A stretch of DNA of 64,000 nt from Magnetospirillum sp. 64-120 (GCA_001898825.1 MKVK01000013.1:1-64000); one strand, 5' to 3'; counted from the first letter of the stretch, positions 17,125 through 27,500 are shown. Translations and numbers: made by a program. The notes: generated by a model not told the origin, from the letters alone.

Positions 17125-19008
17125 ATGAGTGAACAGCACGCGCCCCGGCGCAGTGTCATGGCCCTGACCTTCGGGGCCATCGGCGTGGTTTTCGGTGACA
17201 TCGGCACCAGCCCGCTTTACGCCATCAAGGAAACCTTCGCCGGCCCCCATCCGCTGGCGCTTGACCGCCTGCACATCTTCGGGGTGCTGTCCCTGATGTT
17301 CTGGTCCATCGTGCTGGTGGTCTCGACCAAATACGTGGCCTTCATCATGCGCGCCGACAATCGCGGCGAAGGCGGATCGCTGGCCCTGTTGGCCCTGGCC
17401 AGCCGCGCCGCCCAAGGCCGTGCCGCCCTGGGCGCCCTGGTGGTCACCTTGGGGATCTTCGCCACCGCGCTGTTCTATGGCGACGCCGTCATCACCCCGG
17501 CCATTTCCATCCTGTCGGCGGTGGAAGGCCTGCAGGTGGTGGCCCCGGCGCTGGACGACTACGTCATCCCGTTGACCCTGGTCATCGTCGTCATCTTGTT
17601 TTCCATCCAGCGCCACGGCACCGACGCGGTGGGCAAGGTCTTCGGCCCGGTGATGCTGGCCTGGTTCCTGATCCTGGGAATCACCGGCATCCGTGCCATC
17701 GGCCTGACCCCGGAAGTGCTGAAGGCGCTGTCGCCGCATTGGGCCATCCTGTTCATCGCCAGTGACGGCTGGGTCGGCTTCCTGGCCCTGGGCTCGGTGG
17801 TGCTGGCGGTGACCGGCGCCGAAGCGCTTTACGCCGACATGGGCCATTTCGGCAAGATTCCCATCCGGCTGGCCTGGTACATGATCGCCCTGCCCGCCTT
17901 GCTGCTGCAGTATTTCGGCCAAGGCGCCCTGTTGCTGGCCCGTCCCGAGGCGCTGGAAAACCCGTTCTTCAGCATGGCGCCGGCCTGGGCCGGCCTGCCC
18001 TTGCTGCTGTTGGCCACCTGCGCCACCGTCATCGCCAGCCAGGCGGTGATCTCGGGCGCGTTCTCGGTCACCCGTCAGGCCATCCAGCTGGGCTATCTGC
18101 CGCGCATGACAATCATCCACACCTCGGCCCACGAAATCGGTCAGGTCTATCTGCCGGTGATGAACTGGATGCTGCTGGTGGTGGTGGTCGGGCTGGTCTT
18201 CGGGTTCCAAAGTTCCAGCAATCTGGCCGCCGCCTATGGTATCGCGGTGACTGGCACCATGATCATCACCACGGCGCTTGCCGGCATCGTCATGGTGCTG
18301 AACTGGGGCTGGCGCCTGCGCCGGGTATTGGTGCTGATGGGCGTGTTCATGGTGCTGGAAATGGCCTTTTTCCTGGCCAACACCACCAAGATCCCCCATG
18401 GCGGCTGGTTCCCCCTGGCCATCGGTCTGGTCATCTTCATCCTGCTGACCACCTGGAAGCAGGGCCGCGCCTTGCTGATGTCCAAGCTGTCCACCGAAGC
18501 CATGCCGGTGGAAGACTTCGTCGCGGCGCTGTCGGACCGCGTGGTGCGCGTGCCGGGTACCGCCATCTTCCTGACCGGCACCCGCGAAGGCGTCCCACTG
18601 GCCCTGCTGCACAACATGAAGCACAACAAGGTGCTGCACGAACGGGTCATCCTGATGACCGTTTCCATGGAGGAAGTCCCGGTGGTCACCGCCGACAGGC
18701 GGCTGGAAAGCGTGCAGCTGGCGCCGGGTATCCAGCGGCTGATCCTGCGCTTTGGGTTCATGGAGGATCTGAACATCCCCAAGACCCTGGCCCATGCGCG
18801 CACCGACGAACTGGGTTTTTTCTACGAGCCCATGGCTATTTCCTATTTCCTGTCGCGCGAGACCATCATTCCCTCGGCGACGCCGGGCATGGCGCCCTGG
18901 CGCGAGGAACTGTTCGCCTGGATGGCACGGTCGGCCACCAACGCCATGGACTTCTTCCACCTGCCCAGCAACCGCGTGGTGGAACTGGGGGCACAGGTCG
19001 AGATTTAA
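17125..19008 (+). CDS. kup: Kup-type low-affinity potassium transporter
   Basis: 627 aa, the expected length. The N-terminus ALTFGAIGVVFGDIGTSPLY is the Kup signature, followed by about 12 membrane segments (to roughly residue 460) and a cytoplasmic C-terminal domain. It takes up K+ with protons across the inner membrane. The start lies after GACGAGAGATC, a modest Shine-Dalgarno sequence. It overlaps by 4 bases at the stop with the convergent LysR gene. Confidence 0.95.
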   Translation: MSEQHAPRRSVMALTFGAIGVVFGDIGTSPLYAIKETFAGPHPLALDRLHIFGVLSLMFWSIVLVVSTKYVAFIMRADNRGEGGSLALLALASRAAQGRAALGALVVTLGIFATALFYGDAVITPAISILSAVEGLQVVAPALDDYVIPLTLVIVVILFSIQRHGTDAVGKVFGPVMLAWFLILGITGIRAIGLTPEVLKALSPHWAILFIASDGWVGFLALGSVVLAVTGAEALYADMGHFGKIPIRLAWYMIALPALLLQYFGQGALLLARPEALENPFFSMAPAWAGLPLLLLATCATVIASQAVISGAFSVTRQAIQLGYLPRMTIIHTSAHEIGQVYLPVMNWMLLVVVVGLVFGFQSSSNLAAAYGIAVTGTMIITTALAGIVMVLNWGWRLRRVLVLMGVFMVLEMAFFLANTTKIPHGGWFPLAIGLVIFILLTTWKQGRALLMSKLSTEAMPVEDFVAALSDRVVRVPGTAIFLTGTREGVPLALLHNMKHNKVLHERVILMTVSMEEVPVVTADRRLESVQLAPGIQRLILRFGFMEDLNIPKTLAHARTDELGFFYEPMAISYFLSRETIIPSATPGMAPWREELFAWMARSATNAMDFFHLPSNRVVELGAQVEI

Positions 19009-19907
19009 CTATTCCGATTCCGGCAGATGTCGACCAGAAAGTCGATGAAGGCGCGCAGGCGCGGCGACATCAGCCGGCGGCCCTGATAGACCAGGGAAAT
19101 GGTCGAGGCGGCCACGTCGAAGGTGACGTGGCCGTAGACCTGGACCAGGCTGCCATCGGCGATCTGGTCCAGGCAGTAATGGCGCGGCAAGGGCGCGATG
19201 CCGGCCCCGTTCATCACCGCGGCCCGCACCACCAAAGGATTGCCCACATGGCTTAGGCCCGCCGACAGGTCCAGGCGGGCGGGTTGGCCGTTCACATGCA
19301 CAGGCACCGCCGGCAAGGCGTAACGCTGTTCGCAGATCTGCAGATGCCCGACCAGATCGTCCAGGCTGTCGCCCAAATTCGCCCGCGCCAGATATTGGGG
19401 GCTGGCCACCCAGATCAGCGGCCCGGCGATCAGGGTGCGCACCACCATCTCGCTGTCGGCCAGGGGGCCGACCACCACCGCCAGATCGGCCTGGTCACGC
19501 AGCAGGTCGACGCCATGGGCGTTGATCACCATGTCCAGCTTGATCTTGGGATAGGCCGCGTGGAACCGGCCCAGGCGCGGGGCGACGATTTCCTGGCAGA
19601 AAGCCGGCGGCAGGGCCACCACCAGCCGCCCCGCCGGTTCGGCCCGCAATCCGGCGACGGTGGCGTCGGCTTCGCGGACCTGTTCCAGGATCATCTGGGC
19701 ATGCCGGTAAAAGGTGGTGCCTTCCTCGGTCAGCCGCAATTGACGCAGGTTACGGTCGAACAGCCGCAGCCCCAACCCCTTTTCCAGACGGGCGACCGCC
19801 GTGGACAGGGTGGATTTCGGCATGCCCAGCGCGTCGGCGGCGGCACTCATGCCGCCATGGTCGACCACGGCGGCAAACAGCGGGATGTCGTCGATGGCCC
19901 AGCGCAT
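19005..19907 (-). CDS. LysR-family regulator, probably of the gallate dioxygenase
   Basis: 300 aa. The N-terminal helix-turn-helix (FAAVVDHGGMSAAADALGMP, then STLSTAVARLEKGLG) is followed by a LysR substrate-binding domain from about residue 90. I chose the ATG at 19907 because AGAGG lies 5 bases upstream; in-frame ATG 19925 and TTG 19937 lack one. Divergent from the ring-cleavage gene at 20033, with nested palindromes between them, it most likely controls that gene in response to an aromatic inducer. The inducer identity is inference. Confidence 0.85.
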   Translation of the reverse strand: MRWAIDDIPLFAAVVDHGGMSAAADALGMPKSTLSTAVARLEKGLGLRLFDRNLRQLRLTEEGTTFYRHAQMILEQVREADATVAGLRAEPAGRLVVALPPAFCQEIVAPRLGRFHAAYPKIKLDMVINAHGVDLLRDQADLAVVVGPLADSEMVVRTLIAGPLIWVASPQYLARANLGDSLDDLVGHLQICEQRYALPAVPVHVNGQPARLDLSAGLSHVGNPLVVRAAVMNGAGIAPLPRHYCLDQIADGSLVQVYGHVTFDVAASTISLVYQGRRLMSPRLRAFIDFLVDICRNRNS

Positions 19908-19930
19908 GAAAGCCTCTTTGTTCATATTTT

Positions 19931-19963
19931 TGAACAACAGTTCGAAATTAGACTAATTGTTCA
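19931..19963. promoter_or_regulatory. LysR-type operator between divergent genes
   Basis: Perfect 7-base inverted repeat TGAACAA (19931-19937) / TTGTTCA (19957-19963). Inside lie the palindromes TTCGAA (19941-19946) and TTAGACTAA (19948-19956). The interval between the divergent LysR gene and dioxygenase gene is the expected place for a LysR binding site. The exact contacts are not known. Confidence 0.55.
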
Positions 19964-20032
19964 TTCTTTGGAAGATGACTAAGTCTTGCCGTGACAGTCC
20001 CGGCAACGGGGACCCACAGGGAGATTTGGAAC

Positions 20033-21313
20033 ATGGCCCGTATCATCGGCGGCATCGGCGCGTCGCATTCCCCCACCATCGGCTACGCCAAGGACACCGG
20101 CAAGCGCAACGACCCGGCCTGGGCGCCCATCTTCGAAGGCTTCGACGTGGTGCGCGGCTGGGTCCAGGACAAGAAGATCGACGTCTTGTTCTTCATCTAC
20201 AACGACCACATCACCTCGTTCTTCTTCGACCATTATTCGCCTTACGCCCTGGGCATCGACGACGTTTACGGCCCGGCCGACGAAGGCGGCGGCGTGCGTG
20301 AAGTGGCCCCGGCCAGGGGCCATCTGGGCCTTAGCCAGCATATCGGCATGGCCCTGGTGGCCGACGAATTCGACATGTCCTTCTTCCAGGGCAAGACAGT
20401 GGACCACGGTTTCCTGTCGCCGCTGTCCATGCTGGGCGACGAAAACGGCCCGTGGCAGGGCACAGTGGTGCCGCTGCAGGTGGGCGTGCTGCAATTGCCG
20501 GTCCCCAGCCCCAAGCGCATGTGGAAGCTGGGCAAGTCACTGCGCAAGGCCATCGAAAGCTATCCCGAAGACCTGCGCGTCGCCATCGTCGCCACCGGCG
20601 GCCTAAGCCATCAGGTCCACGGCGAACGCGCCGGCTTCATCAACGAAGACTGGGACAACGAGTTCCTGGAGCTTTTGGAAAAAGCGCCGGAACAGCTGGT
20701 GGACATGCGCATCGCCGATTACGCGTTGAAAGGCGGCATGGAAGGCGCCGAGGTGATCATGTGGCTGATCATGCGCGGCGCTTTGTCCGACAAGGTGCGT
20801 CTGGTCCACAAGCAGACCTATGCGCCGTCGGTGACCAACATCGCCACCTTGGTGTTCGAGGATCTGGGCGACGCCCCCGACGAAGCCGAGATCAACGCCT
20901 ATCGCGACTACATGGTCGACCAGTTGAAGGGGGCCGAGGCGCTGACCGGCACCTATCCCTTCACCCATGCCCGCAGCCAGGCCAATTTCCGCATCAACTC
21001 CTTCCTGCATGACCTGATCAAGCCGGAACACCGTAAGCGTTTCGTCGCCGACTTCGAGGCGCTGGCCAGCGAACGCGGCCTCAGCGACGAGGAAAAGGCC
21101 CTGATCCGCGACCGCAAGTGGATCGAGATGGTGCGGCGCGGCGTCAGCTTCTTCGTCTTGGAAAAGATGGCGGCGGTGCTCGGCGTGTCCAACCCCCAGG
21201 TCTACGCCAATTTCCGCGGTCAGACCCTGGAGCAGTTCCTGGCCACCCGCAAGGTGCCCATGACCTACTCGGTCGCCGGCGGCGACAAGGTGCGCCAGAT
21301 GGACAAGACCTAA
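20033..21313 (+). CDS. galA: Gallate-type extradiol dioxygenase (LigB-LigA fusion)
   Basis: 426 aa, the size of gallate dioxygenases GalA/DesB. Residues 1-280 are the LigB-type catalytic domain, with iron-ligand histidines His12 (GASHSPTIG) and His59 (YNDHITSFF). Residues about 305-415 are a fused LigA-like alpha subunit (INSFLHDLIKPEHRKRF, WIEMVRRGVSFFVLEKMAAV). It cleaves gallate to 4-oxalomesaconate with O2. No galB, galC, galD or transporter lies nearby, so the downstream steps must be encoded elsewhere. Protocatechuate is a possible alternative substrate. It is likely controlled by the divergent LysR gene. Confidence 0.85.
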   Translation: MARIIGGIGASHSPTIGYAKDTGKRNDPAWAPIFEGFDVVRGWVQDKKIDVLFFIYNDHITSFFFDHYSPYALGIDDVYGPADEGGGVREVAPARGHLGLSQHIGMALVADEFDMSFFQGKTVDHGFLSPLSMLGDENGPWQGTVVPLQVGVLQLPVPSPKRMWKLGKSLRKAIESYPEDLRVAIVATGGLSHQVHGERAGFINEDWDNEFLELLEKAPEQLVDMRIADYALKGGMEGAEVIMWLIMRGALSDKVRLVHKQTYAPSVTNIATLVFEDLGDAPDEAEINAYRDYMVDQLKGAEALTGTYPFTHARSQANFRINSFLHDLIKPEHRKRFVADFEALASERGLSDEEKALIRDRKWIEMVRRGVSFFVLEKMAAVLGVSNPQVYANFRGQTLEQFLATRKVPMTYSVAGGDKVRQMDKT

Positions 21314-21333
21314 AGCAAGCTTGATCTGCAGAC

Positions 21334-21365
21334 GCCGCCCCGGAACCGACCGGGGTGGCATTTTT
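21334..21365 (+). terminator. Rho-independent terminator of the dioxygenase gene
   Basis: GCCGCCCCGG (21334-21343) pairs with CCGGGGTGGC (21350-21359), one G-T pair, with a six-base loop, and is followed by ATTTTT. It overlaps the stop of the convergent 21365 gene. Confidence 0.8.
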
Positions 21366-21703
21366 CATCCGATCTCGTCATCCACCAGACCGCCGGTGCC
21401 TTCCAGGGAATGACGCAGCGCCCGACGCCCCATCAGCTTTTCCTGGGCCTCGGGCGGCAGTTGCGACAAGGTGATGACGCCGTTCTTGATCAACAATTCG
21501 ATCAGATCCTCGGCCACGCGGACGAAGTCCAGGTCGGCGGACAGGAACGGGTCACCGATGCCTTCCTCGCGCAGGGCCACCACCCGGCCGACGAAATCCA
21601 GCACTTCCGGATGGTCGGGCTCGACCTCTTCGGACTCATCGGATAGCGGCACTTCGGACAGGGCGACGACGCTGCCGTCGTCGTCTCTTAGGACGTAAGG
21701 CAT
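21365..21703 (-). CDS. Conserved hypothetical acidic protein
   Basis: 112 aa, strongly acidic in the first half (DESEEVEPDHPEVLDFVGRV) and helical in the second, with DLIELLIKNGVITLSQLPPEAQEKL. Homologues I recall from Rhodospirillales are small proteins often misnamed tryptophan synthase beta, but nothing here supports that enzyme (no PLP lysine, far too short). It lies downstream of the atp operon, separated from it by a terminator, so it probably has its own promoter in 21704-21720 or depends on read-through. Confidence 0.7.
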   Translation of the reverse strand: MPYVLRDDDGSVVALSEVPLSDESEEVEPDHPEVLDFVGRVVALREEGIGDPFLSADLDFVRVAEDLIELLIKNGVITLSQLPPEAQEKLMGRRALRHSLEGTGGLVDDEIG

Positions 21704-21720
21704 GGGACCATCATAACAGA

Positions 21721-21754
21721 AAACCCCCCTTCGGTCGCCCGAAGAGGGGTTTTC
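21721..21754 (-). terminator. Terminator of the atp F0 operon
   Basis: AAAACCCC (21721-21728) pairs with GGGGTTTT (21747-21754) and TTCG (21731-21734) with CGAA (21741-21744), with a small internal mismatch. The arms end in A/T runs on both sides, so it can work in both directions. It directly follows the stop of atpF. Confidence 0.8.
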
Positions 21755-21775
21755 AAAAGCAGTTCCGAAAGCAGC

Positions 21776-22306
21776 TTAGTGCAGCTTTTGGGGCAGCTCG
21801 GCAATGGCGCCGTCCACCAGCTTGGCAGCCTGATCGGCGGTGATCGAGCTGGCCAAAACCTGACGGGCGGCCGACACGGCCACTTCCACCGCCACGTTCT
21901 GCACTTCGCGCAGCGCCGAGGCTTCCGCCTGGGCGATACGGTCCATGGCCTGGGCTTCGCGACGCTTCAGGCTGACTTCCAGGTCCTTGGCGGCCTGGGC
22001 AGCCAGACGCTCGGCTTCGGCCTTGGCGTGGGCGATGATTTCCTCGGCTTCCTTCATGGCGTCGCGCTGCTTGCGCTGATAAGTGGCCAGCATTTCCTGG
22101 GCCTCTTCACGCAAACGGGCGGCTTCGTCCAGACGGGCCTTGATCTTGGCGGCGCGGGCGTCCAGGCCAGCGCCCAGGGCGCGGACCACCGGGCGGAAAG
22201 CCAGGCCGACGACCACGAAGAAGGCGACACCGACCCAAAAGGCAGCTTCCGCATAGAACGGACCGGCATGATGGGCGGCATCAGCGGCGTAAGCGACGGA
22301 GATCAT
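21776..22306 (-). CDS. atpF: ATP synthase F0 subunit b
   Basis: 176 aa. One membrane segment near residues 20-40 ([17 protein letters not shown]) is followed by a long charged coiled coil ([20 protein letters not shown]) that links F0 to F1 as peripheral stalk. It starts within the last codons of the b' gene (ATGA overlap). Two related b-type genes side by side are typical of alphaproteobacteria and cyanobacteria. Confidence 0.95.
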   Translation of the reverse strand: MISVAYAADAAHHAGPFYAEAAFWVGVAFFVVVGLAFRPVVRALGAGLDARAAKIKARLDEAARLREEAQEMLATYQRKQRDAMKEAEEIIAHAKAEAERLAAQAAKDLEVSLKRREAQAMDRIAQAEASALREVQNVAVEVAVSAARQVLASSITADQAAKLVDGAIAELPQKLH

Positions 22307-22797
22307 TGGCCGGCCTCCTTCAGGGCGGCGGCGACAGCCGCTTCCAGTTTGGCCTGATCGGCAGCACCGCCCACCAGACGGGCGACGGTGGCGCCGGCCA
22401 CGTCCAAAGCAACCTCGCGAACGTTGTTCAACGCGGCGTCCTTGGCGGCGGCAATGCGGGTTTCGCCCGCCTTGATCTGCTCGGCCAGCTTGGCATTCAG
22501 CTCGCGGGTGCGTTCCTCGGCCTGCTTGGCCAAACGCTCGCTCGCTTCCTTGATGACGGAATGGGCATGAGCCCGCGACTCGGACAGCGCCTTTTCATAG
22601 GCGGCCACGGCGGCTTCCGCCTCGGCCTTCAACTGCGCAGCCTTGTCGAGATTGTCGTCGATCTTGCGCTGACGCTCGTCCAGGACGGCGCCGATCTTCG
22701 GCAGGGCCACCTTCGCCATCAGGACGTACAGGGTGATAAAGGTGACAGCCAGCCAGAAGAGCTGGGGCGCGAAGAACGCCGGATCGAACTGGGGCAT
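22303..22797 (-). CDS. atpG: ATP synthase F0 subunit b'
   Basis: 164 aa. N-terminal [20 protein letters not shown] membrane segment, then a [19 protein letters not shown] coiled coil of the b' type. It forms a heterodimeric stalk with the b subunit encoded next. Position in the order a-c-b'-b confirms the call. The gap of 111 bases to atpE is the longest in the operon and could hold a translational signal. Confidence 0.95.
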   Translation of the reverse strand: MPQFDPAFFAPQLFWLAVTFITLYVLMAKVALPKIGAVLDERQRKIDDNLDKAAQLKAEAEAAVAAYEKALSESRAHAHSVIKEASERLAKQAEERTRELNAKLAEQIKAGETRIAAAKDAALNNVREVALDVAGATVARLVGGAADQAKLEAAVAAALKEAGQ

Positions 22798-22908
22798 CCC
22801 GATGCTCCTGAACGGTTTTTATAACCGGGACATCGGAGCGGCCGGCGGCCGTGACGGGGATCAGCCCGTCACGGCGCCATCCGTTCCGAAGGAGAACGTC
22901 GCCTAGAA

Positions 22909-23133
22909 TTAGGCGAACAGCACCATCAGCGCCACGACCAGGGCGAACAGCGCGATAGCTTCGGTCACGGCGAAGCCGATCCAGCCGTACAGCTCGACAT
23001 TGGCCTTGGCGGCGGGGTTACGGCCGACGGTGGCGATCAGGTTGGACCAGATGTTGCCCACGCCGATACCCGAACCAATCATGCCGATGGCGGCCAGACC
23101 AGCACCAATGAACTTAGCAGCGCTCGCTTCCAT
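22909..23133 (-). CDS. atpE: ATP synthase F0 subunit c
   Basis: 74 aa, two membrane helices joined by the polar loop VGRNPAA near residue 40. The proton-carrying carboxylate is the glutamate in AVTEAIALFALVVAL (about residue 58). The N-terminal helix has the GxGxGxG pattern (GSGIGVGNIW). It builds the rotor ring of F0 in the inner membrane. No sodium-binding pattern (Gln plus Ser/Thr next to the Glu) is evident, so proton coupling is expected. Confidence 0.97.
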   Translation of the reverse strand: MEASAAKFIGAGLAAIGMIGSGIGVGNIWSNLIATVGRNPAAKANVELYGWIGFAVTEAIALFALVVALMVLFA

Positions 23134-23200
23134 AACCTTAACTCCTTCGATGAAAACCGAAAAAACCGTTGTTCAACTGATATCCGAAACCAACCCAGGC

Positions 23201-23923
23201 TTAGTGCATGTGGATGGCGTCATGCAGGTAGATGCACGACAGGATGGTGAAAACATAGGCCTGCAACATGGCGATACCGAATTCCAGCACCGTCACCGCG
23301 CCCAGGAAGGCGAAGGGGACGACACCGAACACGCCCAACGCCACCACGAAACCGCCCAGCACCTTCAGGATGATGTGACCCACCGTCATGTTGGCGAACA
23401 AACGAACGGCGAGGCTGAAGGGACGCGAGAAGTACGAGATGACTTCGATCGGCACCAGGATCACCGCGGTGGCGATGGGGGCGCCTTCGGGGAAGAACAT
23501 GCGCAGGAAGTGGGTTCCATGACGGGCGAAACCGATGATGGTGACGCCGATGAACACCACGATGGCCATGCCGAAAGTGACGATGACATGGCTGGTATAG
23601 GTGAAAGCGCCGGGAACCATGCCCAGCAGATTGCCGGTCAGCACGAACATGAACAGGGTGAAGATGAACGGGAAGTACTTCCGTCCAGCGCTACCCACGT
23701 TTTCACGCAACATGCCGGCAATGAATTCGTAGAACACCTCGGCCATGGACTGCCAGCGGCCGGGCACCAGGGCCCGCGAACGGACCGACAGCGTCAGGAA
23801 CGCGGTGACCAGCACCACAGCAATGACCATCATCACCGCCGAATTGGTGAAGGAAATGTCCACACCACCGACTTCCAGGGGGATGATGGGCTTGATCTTG
23901 AACTGCTCGATCGGATTGGCCAC
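23201..23923 (-). CDS. atpB: ATP synthase F0 subunit a
   Basis: 240 aa with about five or six membrane helices. The key arginine lies in SLAVRLFANMTVGHIILK near residue 170, and the PFAFLGAVTVLEFGIAMLQAY segment follows. The subunit forms the proton half-channels against the c ring. It begins 9 bases after atpI ends and belongs to the same transcription unit. Confidence 0.95.
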   Translation of the reverse strand: MANPIEQFKIKPIIPLEVGGVDISFTNSAVMMVIAVVLVTAFLTLSVRSRALVPGRWQSMAEVFYEFIAGMLRENVGSAGRKYFPFIFTLFMFVLTGNLLGMVPGAFTYTSHVIVTFGMAIVVFIGVTIIGFARHGTHFLRMFFPEGAPIATAVILVPIEVISYFSRPFSLAVRLFANMTVGHIILKVLGGFVVALGVFGVVPFAFLGAVTVLEFGIAMLQAYVFTILSCIYLHDAIHMH

Positions 23924-23932
23924 GAGAGTCTC

Positions 23933-24289
23933 CTACTTGTCCTTCTGTCGCTCCGCCAGCCTACGCTGGGCAGCTCCCAAACCCACGGTCGCATCCATGC
24001 CCCGGGCGGCGCGGTAGGCGTTCATCACGCCGGCGGCCCCGCCCAAAAGCAGGAACAGCACCATCAACCAGGGCGTCGTCCCCAGCAGGCGGTCCAGGAC
24101 ATACCCCAAACCGACCCCCACGGCAACACCCGCGACGAATTCGACCGACAGCCGCATCCCCAGGCCGATCCCGCTTGACGCTGCGCGCCGCCCGGGTCCG
24201 TCACTGGTTTTCTCGGCTTCCCGCTCGCGCGCGGCGCGGATACGGGCATCGAGTTCGTCAAACGAAGAATGCTGTTGTTGCTCATCCAT
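23933..24289 (-). CDS. atpI: ATP synthase accessory protein AtpI/AtpZ-like
   Basis: 118 aa from the ATG at 24289 (MDEQQQHSS). It has a charged N-terminal half and two membrane segments in the second half (VEFVAGVAVGVGLGYVLDRL, LMVLFLLLGGAAGVMNAYRA). First gene of the F0 operon, as usual. Family members help c-ring assembly or Mg2+ supply. The GTG- and ATG-preceded upstream codons in the same frame lack a good Shine-Dalgarno sequence. Confidence 0.85.
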   Translation of the reverse strand: MDEQQQHSSFDELDARIRAAREREAEKTSDGPGRRAASSGIGLGMRLSVEFVAGVAVGVGLGYVLDRLLGTTPWLMVLFLLLGGAAGVMNAYRAARGMDATVGLGAAQRRLAERQKDK

Positions 24290-24347
24290 TTCGTGCGAGC
24301 CCCCTGCACTCCCCGTTCTGGTCACTTCAGTGCCAAAAGCGCGGGCA

Positions 24348-24376
24348 CCATAAGGGGTGCGTAAGCGAGTGTCAAG
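24348..24376 (-). promoter_or_regulatory. Sigma-70 promoter of the atp F0 operon
   Basis: On the minus strand TTGACA (24371-24376), a 17-base spacer and TATGGT (24348-24353), about 60 bases ahead of atpI. Consensus -35 and near-consensus -10 with ideal spacing. Confidence 0.7.
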
Positions 24377-24509
24377 ACCTCAAACCACTAAATATAGTAT
24401 GTTGATTTTGCACAAGAATTTTTTCTTACCCGTAAAATTTATGTGGTTGCGCCGCTGCATTGCGGAAAATCCCACCCCTCCCCGAAGGGGTAGCCCATCT
24501 TCCACCAGT

Positions 24510-27500
24510 TCAGGCAGGGACGGGGGAATCGCTGATCGCCTCGGCCCCGGCCAGGTCCACCGACACCAGTTGCGACACGCCGCGCTCGGCCATGGTGACA
24601 CCGTACAGGCGGTCCATGCGGGCCATGGTCATGCGATGGTGGGTGACGATCAGGAAACGGGTCCGGGTGGTCTTGGCGATGCCTTCCACCAAGCTGCAGA
24701 AACGATCGACGTTGGCATCGTCAAGCGGCGCGTCCACTTCGTCCAGCACGCAGATGGGCGCCGGGTTGATCAGGAAGACGGCGAAGATCAACGCCAACGC
24801 GGTCAGCGCCTGCTCGCCGCCCGACAGCAACGACAGCACCTGCATGCGCTTGCCCGGCGGCGAGGCCATGATTTCCAGGCCGGCTTCCAAGGGATCGTCG
24901 GATTCGGTCAGCGCCAGATGGGCGCGGCCGCCGCCGAACAACTTGATGAACAGGTCGCGGAAATGCTGGTCCACCTGATTGAACGACGCCAGCAGGCGTT
25001 CGCGGCCTTCCTTGTTCAATTCGGCGATGCCGTGGCGCAGCTTGGCGATGGCGGCCACCAGGTCGTCGGCCTCGGCCCGCATGGCGCCCATGCGTTCCTC
25101 CAGTTCGGTCACTTCCTGCTCGGCCCGCAAATTGACCGGCCCCATGTTGTCGCGTTCGCGCATCAGCCGGTCCAGCTTGGACTGCAGGTCCTGATGGTCG
25201 GGGCGTTCCTCGTCCACCAGGCCGGCGATGTCGCGCAATTGTTCCGGCGTCATGTCCAGACGTTCGGCGATGCGCCCGGCGACGGTGCGGCATTGCTGAT
25301 CGGCCGCCGCCACCGCCGCTTCACGCCGGATGCGGTCTTCGCGGGCATTGGCCAGGGCGGCTTCGGCGGCGCGCATCGCCCGGTCGGTCTCGGCCTGGGC
25401 GGCCTCGGCTTGGGCCAAGGCGTCGGCGGATTGCTTGCGGGCGGCCTCGGCCCGCTCCAGACGGTCCAGCAATTCGGCACGACGGCGGGCGAAGCTGTCG
25501 GGCATCGAGGCCAGACGCTCGATTTCCATCATGATGGTCTCGCGCCGCTCGGCCAGTTCCTCCACATGGGCGCGGGCCTGATCGGCGCGGCGGCGCCATT
25601 GCTCCATGTCGCCGGCGATGGAATCCAGACGGCGCTTGCGTTCACCCACTTCGCGGATGATGCGGTCCAGCGCCGAGCGGGCCTCGACCAGGGCCGAACG
25701 CCGTTCCGCCAAGTCGGCACGCAAGCTGTTGATGCGGTCCTTGCCTTCGTCGGCCTGGGGGAAGCCAGCGACGGTTTCACGCGCCATCAGCAGTTCGCCC
25801 TCGGCTTCCTCGAAATCGCCGGCCGCCGCCTCGGCCTGTTCGGCCAGGGCGTTCATGCGCGATTCATAGGCGGCGAAACGCTGCGCCAGCTTGGAATGGT
25901 CGTCGCGGGCCTTGGCGGTCTCGGTTTCAGCCCGGCGCACCGCTTCCTTGGCGGCACGTTCGTTAAGCGTCGCCTCTTCCACCGCCTCGGCCGCTTCCTG
26001 GGCCTTGGATTCGGCTTCCTCGCCCCCCAGTTCGGCGTCTTCCAGGCGCGCTTCCAATTCCCGCAGCCGATTGCGCTGGGCCAAACGCACGGCCATGGCG
26101 CTGGGCGCGCCTGCACGAGCGGTGAAACCGTCCCAGCGGAACACGTCGCCATCGCGGGTGACCAGCAACTGGCCGACGGCCAGCTGACCGCGCAGGCTTT
26201 CACCCGCCACGGCATCGGCGACGATCCCCACCTGGGACAACGCACGGGCCAGGGCGGCGGGGGCGGTGACATGGCGGGCCAAGGGGTCGATGCCGGCGGG
26301 CAAAGACGGCGGATTGTCCAAGCCGCCCAAGGCGGTCCAGTGCAACGGCGCGTTCTGGTCCAACGAGGCATTGAGGTCCTCGCCCAAGGCCGCCGCCAAG
26401 GCCGGCTCGAAGCCCGAGGCGGCGGAGACCTGATCAAGAACCGGCGGATAGTCGCCGCCAGCACTTTGCGCCAACACATTCTTCAACGCGTCGGCTTCCG
26501 CCTTCAGCTTTCCACGCTCCGCGTTGGCGGCCTGCAGCGCGTCGCGGGCGGAATCGCGGGCGGCCTGGGCTTGGATGCGGCGCTTGTCCCAGTCCTCGGC
26601 CTCGGCCCGGCTTTCTTCCAGATATTCCAGCGCCGATTCCAAATCCATCTCGGCGGCGGTCAACTCGGAACGGTCGACGCCTTCCTGTTCGGCCTGGCTC
26701 AACTGGGCCTGGACCTGGGCGACACGGTCACGCAGACGGTCCCGCCGGGTTTCGGCATCCTGCAGGCGGCGAAGCGCGGTGGCCCGCTCGGCGTCGGCGG
26801 CGGCCACCTCGTCCATCAGCGCCGACAATTCCTTTTCCGACGCCGCCACCACCTGGACCGCCGCCTCCATGGCGGCTTCCGCTTCGGCGCGGCCGTCTTC
26901 CTCGCCCAGCGCCGCCTCGGCCAGCATTTCCTGTTCGGCGGCCAGACGGTCCACCGCCCCTTGCGCGTCCTCGGCGCGGGCGTGTTCGCGCGACAGGTCG
27001 GCGCCGGCCTGGGACAGCCGGGCTTCCAGGTCGCGGCGGGTTTCAGCCAGACGCCCTTCTTCCGATTCCAGCTGTTCGCGTTCGATGATCAGGCGCTGCC
27101 AATTGGCCTCGATCTCGCCATGCTGGCGGCGCATTTCCGGCAGGTCGGCCGCCGCTTCGGCCTGGGCGGTGGCAGCGATGGCCGCAAGCTCCGTGGCCTC
27201 CTCGACCCGGAGATCGGCTTCCTTCATGCCGGCGCGGGCGGCGTCGATCATGGCCAGGGCTTCCAGCCACGACAGATACAGCACCTGGGCTTCGATGGAC
27301 CGGATCTGTTCGGACAGCGTCCGGTAACGCTGGGCCTGACGGGCCTGACGCTGCAAGCCCTTCAACTGTTCGTCCAAGGCGGCCAGCACGTCGTCCAAGC
27401 GGGCCAGGTTGGCCTCGGCGTTCTTGAGCCGCAGCTCGGCCTCGTGACGGCGGGAATAAAGCCCGGAAATGCCGGCGGCTTCCTCCAGCAGGCCGCGCCG

